Assembly (NCBI RefSeq): GCF_001553545.1
Contig: NZ_CP014227.1
Location: 907,001-971,000 of the forward strand
Reading direction: 5' to 3'
Source of the DNA: Capnocytophaga haemolytica
GTDB taxonomy: Bacteria > Bacteroidota > Bacteroidia > Flavobacteriales > Flavobacteriaceae
DNA length: 64,000 nt
Position numbers and translations under genes: made by a program. Numbering within the stretch: the first letter of the stretch is position 1; each line of letters starts with the position of its first letter. Positions 54,388-63,022 of the stretch are shown piece by piece. Below the pieces are notes generated by a model. It was not told the origin of the DNA, made no database searches, and saw only the letters and a list, made by a program, of their open reading frames with translations.

Positions 54388-54424
54388 CCTCGTCCCGCTG
54401 CCCCTTTGGGGCAGCGGGACGAGG
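54388..54424 (+). other. Perfect 17-bp hairpin without U-tract between tig and clpP
   Basis: CCTCGTCCCGCTGCCCC (54388-54404) and its exact complement (54408-54424) around a TTT loop. No T-run follows, so it is not a standard intrinsic terminator. It ends 21 bases before the clpP start and could be an mRNA stability or processing element. Confidence 0.7.
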
Positions 54425-54445
54425 GAATCTTAAATATAATAACTT

Positions 54446-55105
54446 ATGAATTTACACGACGAATTTAGAAAATACGCTACAAAGCATCACGGGGTAAGCA
54501 ATACCTATTATCAGCAAATAGTAGGTAGTATGACCCCTTATATTATGGAAGAACGCCAGATGAATGTCACTCAGATGGACGTCTTCTCACGCCTGATGAT
54601 GGACCGCATTATCTTCCTCGGTACCGCAGTCGATGATGCTGTGGCGAATATCATCACAGCACAACTCCTTTTCCTTGAAAGCCTTGACAGTAGTAAGGAT
54701 ATTCAGATATACATCAATTCACCTGGGGGAAGTGTCTATGCAGGCTTGGGTATCTATGATACGATGCAGTTTATAAAGCCCGACGTGGCGACGATCTGTA
54801 CAGGAATGGCAGCCTCAATGGCAGCAGTACTCCTCTGTGCAGGGGTTAAAGGAAAACGCTCAGCACTGCCACACTCCCGCGTGATGATACACCAACCCTC
54901 AGGAGGAGCACAAGGAGTGGCTACCGATATGGAAATCAACCTCAAAGAGTTGCTTAACCTCAAAGATGAACTCTATCAGATCATCGCAAAGCACAGTGAG
55001 CAACCCTTTGATAAGGTATATAAAGATGCCGAGCGCGACTATTGGATGATAGCCAGTGAGGCAAAGACTTATGGTATGATCGACGAGGTATTAGAACGTA
55101 AATAA
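54446..55105 (+). CDS. clpP: ATP-dependent Clp protease proteolytic subunit
   Basis: A 219-aa ClpP. Catalytic residues are present: Ser124 in [12 protein letters not shown] and His149 in MIHQPSGG, with the Asp further on in the DAERDYWM region. The N-terminal extension of about 25 residues over the E. coli enzyme is normal in Bacteroidetes. The [21 protein letters not shown] and [11 protein letters not shown] stretches are typical. It degrades proteins delivered by ClpX; its stop overlaps the clpX start by 1 bp. Confidence 0.96.
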   Translation: MNLHDEFRKYATKHHGVSNTYYQQIVGSMTPYIMEERQMNVTQMDVFSRLMMDRIIFLGTAVDDAVANIITAQLLFLESLDSSKDIQIYINSPGGSVYAGLGIYDTMQFIKPDVATICTGMAASMAAVLLCAGVKGKRSALPHSRVMIHQPSGGAQGVATDMEINLKELLNLKDELYQIIAKHSEQPFDKVYKDAERDYWMIASEAKTYGMIDEVLERK

Positions 55106-56340
55106 TGGCAAAGAAAACTCCCATAGAATATTGTTCCTTCTGCGGTCGCACTGCCGATGACACTTTGCTGATGATTACCAGTGAGGAAGCTCGGATATGT
55201 AATTACTGCATTGAGCAGGCTTACGGCATTCTCCATCAGCAGATTGCAGCCCATTCCCCTAAGGAAGAAGCAACAGCTAACGGCGATATCACTCTTAAAA
55301 AGCCACAGGAGATCAAAGCTTTTCTCGATCAATACGTCATCGGACAAGATTTTACCAAAAAGATACTCTCAGTGGCGGTCTACAACCACTACAAGCGCTT
55401 GGCACAGCCTGAAAGCGACGACAATGTCGAGATCCAAAAGAGCAATGTGATCATTGTGGGCGAAACAGGTACAGGCAAGACCCTCGTGGCTAAAACCATC
55501 GCTAAGTTGCTCAACGTGCCGCTGGCTATCGTTGATGCTACGGTGCTCACCGAGGCAGGCTACGTGGGTGAGGATGTCGAAAGTATCCTCTCACGCCTAT
55601 TGCAAGCCGCTAACTACGATGTGACAAAAGCTGAGCGCGGTATCGTTTTCATCGATGAGATTGATAAGATAGCCCGCAAAAGCGATAACCCTTCTATCAC
55701 CCGCGATGTTTCGGGAGAAGGGGTGCAGCAAGGTTTACTCAAACTCTTGGAAGGCTCTGTGGTCAATGTACCTCCGAAGGGCGGGCGCAAGCACCCCGAC
55801 CAAGAGTATGTCAAGGTGAACACTGAGCACATTCTTTTCATCGCTGGGGGAGCCTTCGACGGCATTGAGCGCATTATTTCAAGGCGTATGAATATGCAGG
55901 CAGTGGGCTATAATTCTTCAAAAGTTGACCACGTGGATAGACACAATCTCGTACAGTACATTATTCCGAAGGACTTGAAGGATTTTGGGCTTATCCCTGA
56001 GATTATCGGGCGATTGCCTGTGCTTACCTATATGAATCCGCTCGACCGCCATACGCTGCGAATGATCCTCACCGAGCCTAAGAATGCGATTATCAAGCAG
56101 TACAAGAAGCTCTTCGAGATGGATGGTATAGACTTTGAAATTGACGAAGAGGCACTTGATTTTATTGTCGAAAAGGCGTTAGAATACAAGCTCGGTGCGC
56201 GTGGGCTCAGGTCGCTTTGTGAAAATATCCTCACCGATGCGATGTTTGAACTTCCTAGCACTGACGAAAAGAAGCTCGTGGTAACCCGTGCTTATGCCCA
56301 AGAGAAGCTCAATAAATCGGCTCTACAATTGGCTTCATAA
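55105..56340 (+). CDS. clpX: ATP-dependent Clp protease ATP-binding subunit
   Basis: AAA+ unfoldase of 411 aa. The N-terminal zinc domain ([11 protein letters not shown] ... ICNYCIEQA) has two Cys pairs. The AAA+ module has Walker [18 protein letters not shown], Walker [15 protein letters not shown], the pore loop VGEDVESIL (preceded by GY), and sensor 2 [15 protein letters not shown]. It is complete, in an operon with clpP. A bidirectional terminator follows before the tRNA. Confidence 0.97.
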   Translation: MAKKTPIEYCSFCGRTADDTLLMITSEEARICNYCIEQAYGILHQQIAAHSPKEEATANGDITLKKPQEIKAFLDQYVIGQDFTKKILSVAVYNHYKRLAQPESDDNVEIQKSNVIIVGETGTGKTLVAKTIAKLLNVPLAIVDATVLTEAGYVGEDVESILSRLLQAANYDVTKAERGIVFIDEIDKIARKSDNPSITRDVSGEGVQQGLLKLLEGSVVNVPPKGGRKHPDQEYVKVNTEHILFIAGGAFDGIERIISRRMNMQAVGYNSSKVDHVDRHNLVQYIIPKDLKDFGLIPEIIGRLPVLTYMNPLDRHTLRMILTEPKNAIIKQYKKLFEMDGIDFEIDEEALDFIVEKALEYKLGARGLRSLCENILTDAMFELPSTDEKKLVVTRAYAQEKLNKSALQLAS

Positions 56341-56393
56341 ATCGCAGCTCCTACGAACGAACCGATAACGAAGCCGTATCGAACCGAACCCAT

Positions 56394-56433
56394 AAAAAGA
56401 GGCTGTCCAAGATATTTGGACAGCCTCTTTTTT
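56394..56433. terminator. Bidirectional terminator of clpX / tRNA-Leu
   Basis: Nearly perfect long stem (AGAGGCTGTCCAA / TTGGACAGCCTCT) flanked by A-run on the left and T-run on the right, so it can end transcription from both sides. It lies 54 bp after the clpX stop and next to the tRNA 3' end. Confidence 0.88.
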
Positions 56434-56434
56434 G

Positions 56435-56514
56435 TACCTGAGGAGGGAATCGAACCCTCACTCCGAAGAACACGAGTTTGAGTCGTGCGCGTCTACCAAT
56501 TCCGCCACTCAGGC
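56435..56514 (-). tRNA. tRNA-Leu (anticodon CAA)
   Basis: On the minus strand the gene begins GCCTGAGTGGCGGAATTGG and folds into the acceptor stem GCCTGAG/CTCAGGT with discriminator A. The D-arm reads TGGTAGACGC. The anticodon stem is CACGA/TCGTG around loop CTCAAAC (anticodon CAA), with a short variable arm (TTCTTCGGAG) and T-loop GGTTCGATTCC. The 3' CCA is not encoded. Length 80 nt with the variable arm fits tRNA-Leu. Confidence 0.93.
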
Positions 56515-56535
56515 TTCTTTCTTTGATTTCGGCTG

Positions 56536-56566
56536 CAAAGGTACAGCTATTTTTTTAATCTGCAAA
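56536..56566 (-). promoter_or_regulatory. Promoter of tRNA-Leu
   Basis: On the minus strand: TACCTTTG at 56536-56543 and TTTG at 56563-56566, 19 bases apart, 21 bases before the mature tRNA 5' end. Confidence 0.7.
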
Positions 56567-56665
56567 TAATTTCACAAAAAACTTTATATTTTTACTTCAC
56601 CACTGCTTTCCCCATCTTCCTAAATCCCCTGCTAATGACTGGTAATAAACCTTTTAAAGTGTCAC

Positions 56666-57901
56666 TCAGGCTTTCTTAGGCTTTTTCTGTTTTGCGATTT
56701 CTTCCATAATACCTTCTGCCAATTCCTCTTCCACCTCAGCTACATTCTTATCCACTTCCATTTTACCGTCCTTGCGTTTGGTAGCGCTTACCGAGAGAAT
56801 GCACCCTAGTGCCAAGCACGTCATCCATACCGACGTACCCCCACTACTAATTAGCGGTAGGTTTTGCCCCGTAATAGGGAAGAGCTCCACCGCTACCCCC
56901 ATATTGATGAGCGCTTGCATAATAATCGGGAAACCAAGCCCCAGCACCAATAGCTGCCCATAGATAGTAGGCGCTTTCTGTGAGATGACCACAATGCGAA
57001 AAAGCAATAGTATATAGAGGAACATCACCAAAAGCGCCCCAACAGAACCGTACTCCTCGGTGATGATAGCGTAAATAAAGTCGGAAGAACTCTGTGGAAG
57101 AAAGTTTTTCATACGGCTTTTGCCCGCACCTTCACCCAGCAGCCCTCCTTTAGCAATGGCCATCTTAGCACGCTCAATCTGGTAACCCTCCTTGCCGTCA
57201 TCCTTATCCATAAAGGATTCAATACGACTCATCCACGTATCCACACGGTTGGGAAAAGCATCAGGAAAAGCCTTCACTAAAAGGAAAAAAATCCCCAGAA
57301 AAAGCACCCCAATACCAATGACTGAAAGTATGTATTTAATAGGAAAACGCGCAATGAAAGCCAAGGTGAGCACTGAGGCAACCATCAATAGCGCAGTTGA
57401 GAGGTTTGAAAGCAACACTAAGCCCGCTACCGCACCTACGGGCAGCCATAGTGGCAAAATTGTCTCGCTAAAAGTGAGCTTCTTGCCGTAATTCTCAGCA
57501 AGATAAGAAGCCACATACGCCATCAGCATTACCAAGGCAAAGGCTGAAGGCTGAAACGATACCCCCAAAAGCGATATCCACCGACTCGCATTAGCCCCCT
57601 CGATGGTAGTACCGCGTATGGTCGCAAAAATGAGCATCAGCACCGAGAGAATTAAGCCTAATTTTGAGATAGGGCGGAAGAAACGGTAAGGTATTTTATG
57701 AACGATGTAGAGCGTGAAAAAGCCTAAGGTAATATACACACTATGCCTAAGAAGGTACCCAAAAGAGGTGCCCTTACCGATCACGTACACTAAGTTAGTG
57801 CTTGCACTATAAATAGCCAAGAAAGAACACAAGGTGAACATCCCGATGATTGCCCAAACCGTTCTGTCGCCTTTTATATTTCGCACAAACCACTCCCGCA
57901 T
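56666..57901 (-). CDS. ftsW: Cell-division peptidoglycan polymerase FtsW/RodA family
   Basis: A 411-aa SEDS-family protein with about ten helices. The SEDS motifs are present: GAGKSRMKNFLPQSSSDFIYAIITEEYGSVGALLVM with the catalytic Asp region, and FPITGQNLPLISSGGTSVWMTCLALG near the end. The C-terminal 45 residues are charged and cytoplasmic. It polymerises septal glycan with a PBP partner. It follows murD by 4 bp, as in the division and cell-wall (dcw) cluster, but murG/murC do not follow. Confidence 0.92.
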   Translation of the reverse strand: MREWFVRNIKGDRTVWAIIGMFTLCSFLAIYSASTNLVYVIGKGTSFGYLLRHSVYITLGFFTLYIVHKIPYRFFRPISKLGLILSVLMLIFATIRGTTIEGANASRWISLLGVSFQPSAFALVMLMAYVASYLAENYGKKLTFSETILPLWLPVGAVAGLVLLSNLSTALLMVASVLTLAFIARFPIKYILSVIGIGVLFLGIFFLLVKAFPDAFPNRVDTWMSRIESFMDKDDGKEGYQIERAKMAIAKGGLLGEGAGKSRMKNFLPQSSSDFIYAIITEEYGSVGALLVMFLYILLLFRIVVISQKAPTIYGQLLVLGLGFPIIMQALINMGVAVELFPITGQNLPLISSGGTSVWMTCLALGCILSVSATKRKDGKMEVDKNVAEVEEELAEGIMEEIAKQKKPKKA

Positions 57902-57905
57902 ACGC

Positions 57906-59264
57906 CTATAATTTGTTTACTTCATCTCTGAACTGGTCGCCCCTATCCTCGTAGTTCTTAAAAAGGTCAAAGCTCGCACAAGCAGGCGATAAAAGCACCG
58001 TATCCCCCTTATGAGCAAATCGCTCCGCAGCTCGCACCGCATCAGCCATCGAACGCGTCTCGACGATATCATCAACCACATTCTCAAACGATGCCAATAT
58101 CGGGCGATTATCCACCCCTAAGCATACAATAGCCCTTACCTTTTCGTGAATATAAGGCAAAAGCACGCTGTAATCGTTGCCCTTATCCTGCCCACCGACG
58201 ATCCACACGATAGGCGTCTTGATCGTATCCAAGGCAAAGTACACCGAGTTGATATTTGTAGCCTTCGAGTCGTTCACGTAAGTAACGCCCCTGAGGCTGC
58301 GCACTTCTTCAAGGCGATGTGGTGCCCCTTTGAAGCCCTTCAGGCTCTCGCGCATCGCCTCATTACGGATATTGACCAAGCGCGCCACCATTAACGAAGC
58401 CATCGTGTTCTTCAGGTTGTGCTTCCCTTTGAGGGGAATGGTCTCTACGGCTATTTCTGTCTCTTGATTCTCTATCATAATGTGTATTTTATTATCTTTT
58501 AAGTAAGCACCTTCTTTAAGCGTCTTTTCAATAGAAAAAGGAATGAGTTTCGGTCGAAGAGAATGCTTAGTGAGGTACTCAGCAATCACAGGGTCGTCCG
58601 CATCGTAGATCAGGTAATCACGCTCCGTTTGGTTCTGTGCAATGCGGAACTTCGAAGCTATATAATTCTCAAATTTATAGTCGTATCTGTCTAAATGGTC
58701 GGGAGTAATATTGACGATCACCGCAATGTGAGGGGCAAATTGTCTCTCTACACCATCAAGTTGAAAACTGCTGATTTCCAATACGTAATAGTCAGGGTCG
58801 TGTGTTGCTACCAGCTCAGCAAAGCTATAGCCAATATTACCACCAAGCCCCACATTGAGCCCCGCTTCCTTTAGCAGGTGATAGGTCAGTAGCGTAGTGG
58901 TAGTCTTGCCATTACTACCAGTGATGCCGATAAGCGTATGATGGGTATAAGCACTGGCAAACTCAATCTCCGAGATCACAGGGATTTCCTTCTCGAGAGC
59001 CTTCTTCACGATAGGCGCCTTCTCAGGGATACCGGGGCTTTTCATTATGCAGTCCGCACTGAGTATCAGCTCCTCAGTGTGTTGCCCTGCCTCAAAGGGA
59101 ATATCTTCACGTATAAGCACCTCGCGGTAATGCTCTTGCAGCTTGCCTTTGTCGGAAAGGAACACCTCCCAGCCCTCCTTCTTAGCTAAGATAGCCGTAC
59201 CTACACCGCTTTCGCCGCCGCCTAATATAGCGATTCTTTGGTTCTGTTTCATAACTGTCTTCAC
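57906..59264 (-). CDS. murD: UDP-N-acetylmuramoylalanine--D-glutamate ligase
   Basis: Mur ligase of 452 aa that adds D-Glu to UDP-MurNAc-Ala. The ATP-binding motif is IGITGSNGKTTTTLLTYHLL near residue 115. The UDP-binding opening is RIAILGGGESGVGTAILAKKEGWEVFLSDKG. TPDHLDRYDYKFENYIASKFRI and the C-terminal FKGAPHRLEEVRSLRGVTYVNDSKATN are diagnostic. The chosen ATG is at 59264; a second ATG four codons on is equally possible. Own promoter at 59293-59324; first gene of the murD-ftsW pair. Confidence 0.95.
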   Translation of the reverse strand: MKTVMKQNQRIAILGGGESGVGTAILAKKEGWEVFLSDKGKLQEHYREVLIREDIPFEAGQHTEELILSADCIMKSPGIPEKAPIVKKALEKEIPVISEIEFASAYTHHTLIGITGSNGKTTTTLLTYHLLKEAGLNVGLGGNIGYSFAELVATHDPDYYVLEISSFQLDGVERQFAPHIAVIVNITPDHLDRYDYKFENYIASKFRIAQNQTERDYLIYDADDPVIAEYLTKHSLRPKLIPFSIEKTLKEGAYLKDNKIHIMIENQETEIAVETIPLKGKHNLKNTMASLMVARLVNIRNEAMRESLKGFKGAPHRLEEVRSLRGVTYVNDSKATNINSVYFALDTIKTPIVWIVGGQDKGNDYSVLLPYIHEKVRAIVCLGVDNRPILASFENVVDDIVETRSMADAVRAAERFAHKGDTVLLSPACASFDLFKNYEDRGDQFRDEVNKL

Positions 59265-59292
59265 GCTCTTAAGCGTATCTGAATTGCGAGTG

Positions 59293-59324
59293 CAAAGGTA
59301 AGCCTTTCCCGCTTTGCTTGCAAA
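59293..59324 (-). promoter_or_regulatory. Promoter of murD-ftsW
   Basis: On the minus strand: TACCTTTG at 59293-59300 and TTTG at 59321-59324, 20 bases apart, 28 bases before the murD start. Confidence 0.72.
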
Positions 59325-59489
59325 TATTTTTACAAAAAGTTATGAACATATTCAAGTTTTCTCTAACCCCGAAGTTATCAACAGGCTTTTGAAGATAGCC
59401 TTCAACAAAAAAAAGGCTACCCACACGGATAGCCCTATCTCTTATACTCAGCTCTACTCTCTGACCCCTGCTCTCTGTTCCCTAACGGA

Positions 59490-60871
59490 TCAACTATTCA
59501 TCGGGTCAATATTATAAGCCTTCAGTTTGTTATAGAGTGTTTTACGCGTGAAGCCCAACAGCTTCGCCGCCTCAGTCTTATTGTTCTGAGTCTCGTGCAA
59601 CGCATTGATGATAAGCTCCTTTTCGTTCTCTTTAGTTGAGAAAGTAAAGCGCTCAGTAGGAAAGTGTCGTGTTTCGCTGATCACAGGTTCAGGAAGTTCA
59701 TTCTCAGTGATATAGTCACCTTGGGTAAGCAGTGCCGCACGCTTGATCGTATTCGAGAGCTCGCGCAGATTCCCCCCCAAGTGTAAAGCAACATCTTCTG
59801 TACCGCCTTCTCAGTAAAGCCCTGTACATCCTTATGCAACTTCTCATTAGCCTTCTCAAGGAAGTACGACGCAAAGATCATCAAGTCATCCTTGCGCTCT
59901 ACTAGCGATGGCACCTTGATAGAGAACTCATTTAAGCGGTGATACAAGTCCTCACGGAACTGCCCTTTCTCCACCGCCGCCAGCAAGTCCTCATTCGTAG
60001 CCGCCAGCACACGGATATCCACCTCTATCTCCTTCGAGCTACCTATAGGTTTGATACGGCGCTCCTGCAAAGCACGCAGCAGCTGTATCTGATTGTCATA
60101 GCTCAGGTTACCCACCTCATCAAGGAAAATAGTCCCCCCATTAGCCTCCTCAAAATGACCCTTCTTGTCAGTGATAGCCCCTGTAAACGATCCCTTTACG
60201 TGTCCGAAGAACTCACTCGACGCAATCTCCTTAGGGATCGCACCACAATCCACCGCAATAAAAGGCTTACCGCGGCGCTCACTCTTCAAGTGGATCGACT
60301 TAGCCACCACTTCCTTACCCGTACCACTCTCCCCAGTGATCAGCACCGACATATCCGTCGGAGCCACCAAGTTGATAATCTCAGTCAGCTTCTTCGAGGC
60401 AGGGCTAATCCCCTCAATGAAAGGCGTATCCGCATTGATACTCGGTGCCTTCACAGCCTTGCTCGTGTCAGCAGGCTTCCCTCCAGTAGGCAGCTGCATC
60501 TGGCTCTTAGTCGAACTTTCAGCATTCTTAATCACATTCAGCACATCCTCCTGCTGGAAAGGCTTCGAGATATAATCAAAAGCACCGAGCTTCATAGCCT
60601 CAACAGCCGTCGAAACCTCAGCATAGCTGGTCATCACCACCACAGGGATCAGCGGCAAAGCCTCCTTAACCTCCTTTAAGAAGTCAATACCATCGCCGTC
60701 AGGCAAACGCAAATCAGTGAAAACCATCTTCAAGTTAGAGGTAAGGTTCTTCTGAGCCTCCTCCAAAGTGTAGCATACCACTACTTTATAGCCGTTACGT
60801 TCTAAAAAACGACTTAGCATCTTTGAAAACACCACGTCGTCTTCAACTAATAGAATTGGATCTGTCGTCAT
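59490..60871 (-). pseudogene. Sigma-54-dependent response regulator, frameshifted at a G7 tract
   Basis: NtrC-type regulator split over two frames. The first frame (60871 to 59681) encodes a receiver domain (phospho-acceptor Asp in FTDLRLPDGDG near residue 53), then an AAA+ domain with Walker A ITGESGTGKEVVAKS, the sigma-54 loop GSFTGA and Walker B GGTIFLDEVG. At LLYTWGG the frame shifts. The other frame (59780 to 59490) continues GGNLRELSNTIKRAALL and a Fis-type HTH (NKTEAAKLLGFTRKTLYNKLKAYNI). The break coincides with seven Gs (59772-59778); eight would restore WGGNLREL. It is therefore either a real frameshift, a phase-variable tract or a sequencing error. Confidence 0.85.
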
Positions 60872-60954
60872 TATCTAATCTGTTAAAAATAGTAAAATGT
60901 TGGTTATTAGCAATATAACTAATTTCGAGTTAGCGTAATAACACAACGCAGGTG

Positions 60955-60962
60955 CAAAGGTA
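60955..60962 (-). promoter_or_regulatory. -7 element of the sigma-54 regulator gene
   Basis: TACCTTTG on the minus strand at 60955-60962 with a TTG at 60978-60980 (15 bases between). The leader to the start at 60871 is about 80 bases. Confidence 0.5.
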
Positions 60963-61078
60963 CAAAATATTTACATACAAACTAATAAAAAACATAAAAA
61001 AAGACTTTCTTTTTCAGAAAGCCTTTCTTCAATTGCATATTAATACTATTTACTGGTGTGTTTTGAAGTCTTATAACA

Positions 61079-61112
61079 TTAGTTAGGTTCCCTTGTGGGG
61101 AACCTGTACTAA
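61079..61112. other. Stem-loop in the intergenic region
   Basis: TTAGT + AGGTTCCC (61079-61092) pairs with GGGAACCT + ACTAA (61098-61112) around a TTGTG loop, with a small internal loop. No T-run follows. It may be a cis-acting structure or part of a small RNA. Confidence 0.5.
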
Positions 61113-61681
61113 CGTAATTTGTTTTAAATAGTTTAATAAATGATTTTTGAGTAATTAATTTCTAATTAACTTAGCAATGTTTCTAATTAAATGCGTTGTT
61201 TCCCAACAATGCTCAATGAAATTTAGTTCTAACCTTTTGTTTAATGATTCTTATCTAACAATGTTTCTTTTAAGCAATTTTTTCAGTAATCTAATCTAAT
61301 CGTTTTTTGTTTTAAAAAAATCATTCATTATTATGCACATAGTTGCAAGTTACAAACTTACGATTACCTATATAGAAAATATCGTGCCAAACTTATCAAC
61401 AACTGTTTATAACTTTGTTAAGTCGTTTATTACCAATAAAATAAAATATTAACAACCTGTTGATAAGTATGCCGTAAGCTGTGTACAACCTGTGTAAATA
61501 CACATTTTAGGTGTAAAAAATATACGAAATCATTACACAGTTGTCTCGCTAAATACACCCCTTTTGCCCCCTATGCACACTTATCAAGTACACCTGTTAA
61601 TAACTTTGTTGATAAGCCGAGCATACCTGTTCATAAAGTGAAATTTCCTACTCAAGTATATGCACATTGAGAAAAAAGTCG

Positions 61682-61689
61682 TACCTTTG
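61682..61689 (+). promoter_or_regulatory. -7 element of the ketosynthase gene
   Basis: TACCTTTG at 61682-61689, 24 bases before the ATG at 61714. It lies inside a longer in-frame extension starting at 61660, which argues that the upstream ATG is not used. A TTG at 61667-61669 is too close to be an ideal -33. Confidence 0.55.
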
Positions 61690-61713
61690 CCCAATGAGAT
61701 TACAAAACACCCA

Positions 61714-62847
61714 ATGGCATACATACACACCTATAATATAGTAACCCCATTAGGGCACAACCTGCAGCACACCCTCGCCGAACTCCTACGAGGAAAATCA
61801 GCTATTGCACCCCACCAAGGCTATGGGCAGCTCGAGCCCATCCCCCTTTCAGTAGTGCCCACACAGCCCCTACAACAGCATTACCACGCGCACTATCAGC
61901 AGCCAGCCACTAAGCTCGAGCAAATGCTCCTACTCTGTGCCTCCCCCCTGATCGAAGCCATAACGGTTACCAAACGGACAGCCCTTGTACTCTCCACCAC
62001 CAAAGGCAATATCACCGACCTTTCCAACCCTCACACGCAGCCCTTACCCTTCCTCAGCGATCTGGCACACACCCTCGCCCATAGGCTCGGCATCACCACC
62101 CAGCCCATAGTCCTCTCCAACGCCTGCGTCTCAGGGGCAATGGCACTCTCAGTAGCCGATAGGCTGCTCGAAGGAGGCATCTACGACAGCGCTTTAGTAC
62201 TCGCAGGCGACGTGGTTTCTGAGTTCGTCCTCTCAGGCTTTGCCTCCTTCCAAGCACTCAGTGCCCAGCCCTGCAAACCTTACGACGCCCATCGCGACGG
62301 CATCACCTTGGGCGAGGCCGCAGCAGCAGTCTACCTCACCCGTAATCCCCAAGGCGCCTCAGCAAAAATACTCGGTAGCAGTTCTATTAACGATGCCAAC
62401 CACATCTCAGGCCCCTCACGCACAGGCGAGGGACTCTACCAAAGCGTGCAGAACGCTATGCGTCAGGCAAACATCACCCACGAGGCACTGGCGCTGATCA
62501 ACGCCCACGGCACGGGCACCCTCTACAACGACGAGATGGAAAGCATCGCCTTTGCACGCGCAGGGCTCACCCACGTGCCCCTCAACAGCTATAAAGGCTA
62601 TTTCGGGCATACTCTCGGCGCCTCGGGTTTGCTGGAGACAGTGCTTACCGCAGCCCTCCTACGTCAAGGTCTCCTCCTGAAAAGTATCGGCTTCGAAACC
62701 CTCGGCGTCAGCGAGCCTATCAACGTGCTCACCACCACCCAAAAAACCAACCGACGCCATTTCCTAAAAACAGCCTCAGGCTTCGGTGGCAGTAATACCG
62801 CTTTGGTTTTAGAAGTCAGTAGTCAGAGATCAGAGAGTAAAGAGTAG
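61714..62847 (+). CDS. Beta-ketoacyl-ACP synthase (flexirubin/aryl-polyene type)
   Basis: 377 aa from the ATG at 61714 (MAYIHTYNIVTPLGHN), chosen because a promoter element lies inside the longer frame. Active-site residues are complete: Cys in LSNACVSGAMALSVADRLL, His in NAHGTGTLYNDEMES and the second His in YKGYFGHTLGASGLLE, and the C-terminal GFGGSNTAL. This is a KAS I/II-fold condensing enzyme and could be the active partner for the Cys-less ketosynthase at 31104. Plus-strand composition here is strikingly C-rich compared with the genes at 28-56 kb. Confidence 0.88.
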   Translation: MAYIHTYNIVTPLGHNLQHTLAELLRGKSAIAPHQGYGQLEPIPLSVVPTQPLQQHYHAHYQQPATKLEQMLLLCASPLIEAITVTKRTALVLSTTKGNITDLSNPHTQPLPFLSDLAHTLAHRLGITTQPIVLSNACVSGAMALSVADRLLEGGIYDSALVLAGDVVSEFVLSGFASFQALSAQPCKPYDAHRDGITLGEAAAAVYLTRNPQGASAKILGSSSINDANHISGPSRTGEGLYQSVQNAMRQANITHEALALINAHGTGTLYNDEMESIAFARAGLTHVPLNSYKGYFGHTLGASGLLETVLTAALLRQGLLLKSIGFETLGVSEPINVLTTTQKTNRRHFLKTASGFGGSNTALVLEVSSQRSESKE

Positions 62848-63022
62848 ATAGTAAAGGATAAAGAAAAGAATAAATAGTAAAAAGTATAGCGCTAGCGTCC
62901 TCCCCCTTTGAAGGGTTGTAACGCAAGCTGGCACAGCATCAGTAAGTAAAATACCAAAGGCTCAGGTCTTATCAGTGTCTGATCTCTGATCCCCGCCCCC
63001 TGACCCCTAAATATATTAAGTT

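Larger units (their letters stand above)
60872..61713. other. 842-bp AT-rich intergenic region with DnaA-box-like cluster
   Basis: Long noncoding gap between divergent genes. It contains an AT-rich section (61120-61380), a hairpin at 61079-61112 and, at 61393-61615, five copies of TGTTnATAA on one strand or the other. These are TTATCAACA 61393-61401, TGTTTATAA 61404-61412, TGTTGATAA 61458-61466, TGTTAATAA 61595-61603 and TGTTGATAA 61607-61615. These differ by one or two bases from DnaA boxes. No convincing gene was seen in it. Confidence 0.6.

Noticed and set aside
61660..61713. ATG upstream of the ketosynthase
   Set aside because: A TACCTTTG promoter element lies within it and the family begins at MAYIHTYNIVTPLG.
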